DNA of 18,161 bases from Promethearchaeota archaeon. Lineage in GTDB: Archaea > Asgardarchaeota > Lokiarchaeia > Sigyniarchaeales > SOKP01. The number at the start of each line of letters is the position of its first letter. Position 1 is the stretch's first letter. The position numbers were made by a program, and so were the translations under genes. Shown piece after piece: positions 14,841 through 18,161 of the stretch. Under the pieces are notes generated by a model that was given only the letters and a program-made list of their open reading frames with translations, was not told the DNA's origin and did not search any database. Location: contig JAUWHC010000012.1 in NCBI GenBank assembly GCA_030606095.1, positions 1-18,161 of the forward strand, written 5' to 3'.

Positions 14841-15035
14841 TTAAATAAAGCTAACAAAAACCAAGAGTAATAGGGCAAATAGATTGAATAGAAAACTGTA
14901 TTTACCGAGTTTTGGCAGCTTTTTATCCATAACTCTGTTTTCATTTCTTTTTGTGGAAGTTAAATCGATAATCAGCACAAGAAAGCTACACATAAACAAT
15001 GCAAATATAAAAATCAGTAAAATAAAAATAAACAT
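14841..15035 (-). CDS. Possible small two-helix membrane protein, 64 aa
   Basis: I do not recognise a family. The frame encodes a hydrophobic helix (about 3-23), a polar loop with basic residues (STKRNENRVMDKKLPKLGK, 27-45) and a second helix (about 46-63). With a basic loop inside, both ends would face out: a helical hairpin. It sits on the same strand in the 380-bp gap between purC and purS, so it could be part of the purine transcript. There is no Shine-Dalgarno sequence. The plus-strand frame 14884-15066 overlaps it and looks less protein-like. Hydrophobic frames arise easily in T-rich DNA, so this call is uncertain. Confidence 0.4.
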   Translation of the reverse strand: MFIFILLIFIFALFMCSFLVLIIDLTSTKRNENRVMDKKLPKLGKYSFLFNLFALLLLVFVSFI

Positions 15036-15081
15036 AATAAAAAAATTACTATTAAATCTTATTTAAATCTTTTCCTAAGAG

Positions 15082-16059
15082 CTATAAATATTTTGCTTTC
15101 TTCAAATTGTTAACAATTCTCTCCTTCACATCTAAGACTTCAGCTTTAAATTCTAACCCTGTAATCTTTTGATAGCTTTTCATGTATCTTTTTGCCAGTT
15201 CAATTTTAATTTCTGAGGAAATTGGAGGTATATCTTGATCTGGCTTAATATTTGGGAATATATTGGGGTAAGTCTCCATCAACCAACCCCGAAATATTTC
15301 TTTATCTAATATTTCAGGTTCTTTATCGTTTTCAAATCTTTCCTCGTAACTCTCTAACATCCAAAATCTTGATGAATCTTGTGTGTGTATTTCGTCGATT
15401 AATAATAATTCTCCATCTTTCAAGCCAAATTCGTATTTCGTATCTACTAATATAAGTCCGTTTTTGTTACAGTAATCTTGGCCAAATTTGAACAGTTTAA
15501 CAGCAGCTTCTTCCATTTGTAAATATATGTCTTCATCAACTATCTTATCTTTTAAGATTGTATCTCTTGAGATATATATGTCATGACCACTCTCCGCTTT
15601 AGTAGAAGGAGTTAATATGATGTCGTCTAACTTTTGATTTTTATTTAAACCGCTCGGTAAAACAATTCCAGAAGTCTTCTCTCCTTTGGTATAACTACGC
15701 CACGCGGTTCCAGTTATATACGCTCTTACAATCATTTCCACTGGAATCATTTCACACTGATGAACAACGGCAACGTTAGGATCTGGAATGGCTATAATGT
15801 GATTTTTCACTAAATTTTTAGTTTTTTCAAACCAAAAAGACGAGATTTGATTTAGCATCTGCCCTTTAAATGGAATCGTAGTAATTACGCGATCAAAAGC
15901 AGATAAACGATCTGTAGCAACGATAATTCTAGTATCGCCTTTTATGTAATTATCTCGCACTTTTCCCTTATACAATTCCCCTAAAGATGAAAAATTAGTC
16001 CCATCTAAGGTCTTATCGAATTGACTTTTAATTATATCATCTATTTTGTCAGTTACCAT
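15082..16059 (-). CDS. purC: Phosphoribosylaminoimidazole-succinocarboxamide synthase PurC, 325 aa
   Basis: PurC joins CAIR and aspartate using ATP to make SAICAR, a later step of purine synthesis. The ATP loop is LYKGKVRDNY (29-38). Also present are VATDRLSAFDRVI (47-59), the substrate segment EMIPVEMIVRAYITGT (103-118), ILVDTKYEFG (203-212) and the signature IDEIHTQDSSRFW (221-233). At 325 residues it belongs to the longer form (like yeast Ade1, about 306) rather than the 237-residue E. coli form; the extra length is C-terminal (from about 240). The ATG at 16059 has no Shine-Dalgarno, but TTTTTATGC lies about 27 nt upstream, so a leaderless mRNA is likely. It heads the purine block transcribed toward purL. 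Confidence 0.97.
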   Translation of the reverse strand: MVTDKIDDIIKSQFDKTLDGTNFSSLGELYKGKVRDNYIKGDTRIIVATDRLSAFDRVITTIPFKGQMLNQISSFWFEKTKNLVKNHIIAIPDPNVAVVHQCEMIPVEMIVRAYITGTAWRSYTKGEKTSGIVLPSGLNKNQKLDDIILTPSTKAESGHDIYISRDTILKDKIVDEDIYLQMEEAAVKLFKFGQDYCNKNGLILVDTKYEFGLKDGELLLIDEIHTQDSSRFWMLESYEERFENDKEPEILDKEIFRGWLMETYPNIFPNIKPDQDIPPISSEIKIELAKRYMKSYQKITGLEFKAEVLDVKERIVNNLKKAKYL

Positions 16060-16080
16060 GTTTATAATTAAGATAAAAAA

Positions 16081-16092
16081 GCATAAAAACCC
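16081..16092 (-). promoter_or_regulatory. TATA-like box for purC
   Basis: GGGTTTTTATGC on the minus strand is centred about 27 nt before the purC ATG, predicting a leaderless start. A second candidate, ATATAAAAT, lies about 55 nt upstream. Confidence 0.35.
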
Positions 16093-16150
16093 TTATAATG
16101 ATTTTATATTGAAATTATTAATATAAAAATAATTAAGAAAAATAAAAGGC

Positions 16151-16519
16151 TCATAGTTTTCGGTAAGAACCGTCGTTAAATTCTTCTGTTGAGTATTTGC
16201 TTCTATTTTTTTCCATTTTTTTGATAAAGATATCGGTTAGATCTATATTTACGCTATTAGTAAGGCTAATTAAATATATAAACACGTCTGCAATCTCATC
16301 AGAGAGCCTTTCTAATATTTTATTATCCTTATGAATAGTTTCAAGCGAATAATCTTTAAACAAAAAAATTTCGGATAACTCTGCAACTTCAATACTAAGA
16401 GCTTGAATTAAATTTTTTGGACTATGAAATTTTGTCCAGTTGCGTTGACTAACAAATTCTCGCACTTCTTCTTTAAAAAAAGAAATTGTCGCATTATCAT
16501 CTTTAAGAATTGGATTCAT
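16151..16519 (-). CDS. MazG-like nucleotide pyrophosphohydrolase (dCTP pyrophosphatase DCTPP1/RS21-C6 type), 122 aa
   Basis: This is an all-helical NTP pyrophosphohydrolase that cleaves dNTPs, typically dCTP or modified dCTP, to dNMP plus pyrophosphate, a nucleotide-pool cleaning role. The metal-binding motif is complete: EVAE (E44, E47) and DEIAD (E75, D78), spaced as in EXXE-(about 27)-EXXD. The lead RNWTKFHSPKNLIQAL (26-41) and the tail IKKMEKNRSKYSTEEF (99-114) are hallmarks of the RS21-C6 subgroup. Length is typical (100-130). A TATA-like TTATATACT lies about 27 nt before the ATG in the 46-nt gap to the upstream gene, so it may have its own leaderless promoter. It neighbours purC but is not a purine-pathway enzyme. 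Confidence 0.92.
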   Translation of the reverse strand: MNPILKDDNATISFFKEEVREFVSQRNWTKFHSPKNLIQALSIEVAELSEIFLFKDYSLETIHKDNKILERLSDEIADVFIYLISLTNSVNIDLTDIFIKKMEKNRSKYSTEEFNDGSYRKL

Positions 16520-16565
16520 AATTATGTAAACAATCAGAAAATAGTATATAATTAAGTTATTATTA

Positions 16566-17399
16566 CTAGAGTTTTTTAATAAATTCGCATATTAACTGAT
16601 TAATTATATCTTTTCGTTGTGCGGGCGCGAAGTGTCCTGCCATATCAATAATTTCAAGTTTAGAATTTGGAATCATTTTATGGAGTTCTTCCGACATTTG
16701 TTCGGGAGCAAAATTATCTAATCTTCCACCAATAATCAGCGTGGGGCACTTAATACCAGAGGGGTCGTATTCATTAATCTCATTTATCATACTAAAAATC
16801 TGATCTTCAATATGCATATACAATTCGTCTTTAGTCATTCTCGCTCCATTTAAAGAGTCAGCTAACGAAGTTAAAATATAGGGTATAATTTTATCTAAAA
16901 TATCCTCTACAGAATTGGCAACCACATCCAAAAAATTCATACGGATAAAATATGGAAGTAGGTTGTAAAATATATTTCTAACTACATTATCAATCATTAT
17001 GTATCCTGAATTTAACAAAATTAAGAATTCTACATCATCAGGATATTTCATACAAACTAATTGTCCGATCATACCTCCAACAAGAGAATGTCCAATAATT
17101 CCATATTTTTCATTTACGCCTAAATTCTCTAATAAATCCTCAAGATCTCTTATAATATCGTGCCTTAAATTCTTAGAAAGATTTATTTCTACAGGATGAT
17201 CGCTCCTCCCATGCCCTAACGCATCAAAAGCTATAATACGGTAATCTTTTCTCAGCATTTTTATTTGTCCTTTGAAAAATGAAGCTGAGGAGGCGAAGCC
17301 ATGAAGTAAAATTATTGTACCTTCTGTATTATCCTTTATTTCGCCGTTGATATCTTCATAATACAGTTTATAACCTTCTTGGTTTTTAAAGAAGGGCAT
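16566..17399 (-). CDS. Alpha/beta hydrolase, 277 aa
   Basis: This is a soluble alpha/beta-fold hydrolase; the substrate is unknown. The oxyanion motif is LLHGFASSASFF (31-42). The nucleophile elbow is IIGHSLVGGMIG (101-112, S105), the acid is D228 in IIGGRLDNFAP and the catalytic histidine is H256 in DMAGHFAP. Thus the triad is complete. FDALGHGRSDHP (58-69) is also typical. A helical lid lies at about 136-210. The frame extends 18 codons upstream to a TTG at 17453, but the ATG at 17399 gives the usual MPFFKNQEGYKLYYED start and has a TATA-like AATAAATG about 22 nt upstream, so I use it. Related proteins are esterases, lactonases, epoxide hydrolases or haloperoxidase-like enzymes. Confidence 0.9.
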   Translation of the reverse strand: MPFFKNQEGYKLYYEDINGEIKDNTEGTIILLHGFASSASFFKGQIKMLRKDYRIIAFDALGHGRSDHPVEINLSKNLRHDIIRDLEDLLENLGVNEKYGIIGHSLVGGMIGQLVCMKYPDDVEFLILLNSGYIMIDNVVRNIFYNLLPYFIRMNFLDVVANSVEDILDKIIPYILTSLADSLNGARMTKDELYMHIEDQIFSMINEINEYDPSGIKCPTLIIGGRLDNFAPEQMSEELHKMIPNSKLEIIDMAGHFAPAQRKDIINQLICEFIKKL

Positions 17400-17594
17400 G
17401 GTATGTATCAAAATTTCATTTATTGGGTTTAATTTTGTAAAATTAAAGTACAAACAAATACTTTTCTAAAATGAAAATCATTTAAATTTAGAAGGTTCTT
17501 CTGAAAAATTTAAAGAACTACTATTCGGAAAAACAAAATTTAGTAAATTATTTTCAGATATATTAGCTTTACTTAAAAATAGAGAAGAAAAAAA

Positions 17595-18161
17595 TTATAG
17601 GTTTTTTGTTATTCGTTTTTTTTCATTGATTTCAAGGACTGTGGACATGAATATTCTCCCTAATTTTTTGTAAATTTTTGAATTTTCTTTATTTGGTTTT
17701 TTAACGTCAGTAAATCTTACCATTTTTTCAATTGCATCTTCGATATTGTTATATTTGCCAAGTCCATAGAAGCCTAGGATTGCAGCCCCTAAAGCAGCAC
17801 CGTCCTTGATTTCTGGAATCATTATTTTCTTGATCATAACATCTGCAAGTATTTGTGCCCAAAAATCGCTATTCATACCACCTCCATCTACTCTTAATTC
17901 ATCTATTTTAACTTTTCCCATACCTTCTAATATATTTAGGTACATCTGAGCACTTAAAACAGCAGACTCCATTATAGCTCTAATCATATGGCCTCTTGTA
18001 TGATTTAAGCTTAATCCATGAATTGTTCCTTTTCTGAATATATACAATGGAATAAATAGTAACCCTTCGCTCCCGGGACGAATTTGTTCTGCTTCTTCTG
18101 TTAAAATGTCATAAACATTTCTATCTAATTCCTCAGATTCTCTAATTTGAAGCTGTGAGAA
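17595..18161 (-). CDS. FGGY-family carbohydrate kinase, C-terminal part (5' end beyond window)
   Basis: This is the C-terminal domain of a sugar or polyol kinase of the FGGY family, which phosphorylates its substrate with ATP. The frame stays open to the last base of the window, so the gene continues outside; the apparent start at 18047 is an internal TTG. Landmarks from the window edge: EGLLFIP, GLSLNHTRGHMIRAIMES, the second FGGY signature region IDELRVDGGGMNSDFWAQILADV, and the adenosine-binding GAALGAAILGFYGLG. The loop between LLFIP and GLSLNHTR is IPLYIFRKGTIHGL, about nine residues shorter than in usual members, which have GER-P-WD-ARG there. This may mark an atypical substrate or a degenerate enzyme. 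The gene ends with a basic tail and is followed by 195 bp before the hydrolase gene. Confidence 0.9.
   Translation of the reverse strand, partial: FSQLQIRESEELDRNVYDILTEEAEQIRPGSEGLLFIPLYIFRKGTIHGLSLNHTRGHMIRAIMESAVLSAQMYLNILEGMGKVKIDELRVDGGGMNSDFWAQILADVMIKKIMIPEIKDGAALGAAILGFYGLGKYNNIEDAIEKMVRFTDVKKPNKENSKIYKKLGRIFMSTVLEINEKKRITKNL

Noticed and set aside
14884..15066. Plus-strand 60-residue frame opposite the two-helix ORF
   Set aside because: No ribosome binding site, low complexity, and it opposes the direction of the purine block.
17400..17453. Longer N-terminus of the alpha/beta hydrolase from TTG 17453
   Set aside because: The ATG at 17399 matches the usual family start and has a TATA-like box in the extension.
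1..18161. CRISPR array, insertion sequence, integrase or phage genes
   Set aside because: No regularly spaced repeats, terminal inverted repeats or transposase/integrase motifs were seen on either strand.

Overview
The window looks like a piece of an AT-rich archaeal chromosome. Reasons: several first-of-operon genes have a TATA-like box about 26-30 nt before the start codon and little or no leader, while genes inside operons have Shine-Dalgarno sequences (GGAG, GAGGT, GGTGA, AAGGAGG). The secreted proteins are rich in N-glycosylation sequons, the purine genes include separate purS, purQ and small purL, and HSP20 and PadR proteins are of a kind common in archaea. The overall style (long sequon-rich surface proteins, PadR, many HAD and small CxxC proteins) would fit an Asgard archaeon such as a Lokiarchaeon, but no marker gene here proves that.

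Layout from left to right. (1) 2-2721, plus strand: an ABC-2 type exporter (ATPase cut by the window edge, then a six-helix permease overlapping it by one base) followed by a signal-peptide, single-anchor surface protein; probably one operon. (2) 2838-5405, minus strand: an 855-residue membrane protein with an extracellular Ca-binding beta-propeller-like region and seven C-terminal helices. (3) 5406-5716: a divergent control region with a 14-bp palindrome, a tandem 9-mer, a hairpin and a TATA box. (4) 5717-7780, plus strand: two DppB/DppC-type permeases without their usual ATPases or binding protein, bracketed by a 25-bp near-identical direct repeat (5531 and 7851). (5) 8005-9175, minus strand: padR then hsp20, with an elaborate operator-like promoter region at 9203-9286. 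(6) 9303-9869, minus: a small HAD deoxyribonucleotidase-like phosphatase; then 413 bp without a confirmed gene that may encode a short transcript. (7) 10283-11059, plus: a HAD-IIA (NagD/LHPP-like) phosphatase, tail-to-tail with a 66-residue CxxC protein (11076-11276, minus) that has a 21-bp inverted repeat upstream.

(8) 11479-16059, minus: a purine biosynthesis block, transcribed purC, a small two-helix membrane ORF, purS, purQ, purL. PurS, PurQ and PurL form FGAM synthase; PurC makes SAICAR later in the same pathway. (9) 16151-18161, minus: a MazG-like dCTP pyrophosphatase, an alpha/beta hydrolase and the C-terminal part of an FGGY sugar kinase cut by the window edge.

No tRNA, rRNA, CRISPR array, transposase, integrase or phage gene was seen. 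The parts most worth a second look are the propeller plus seven-helix protein, the padR-hsp20 operator architecture, the direct repeats around the orphan permeases, and two or three short non-coding or small-ORF candidates.
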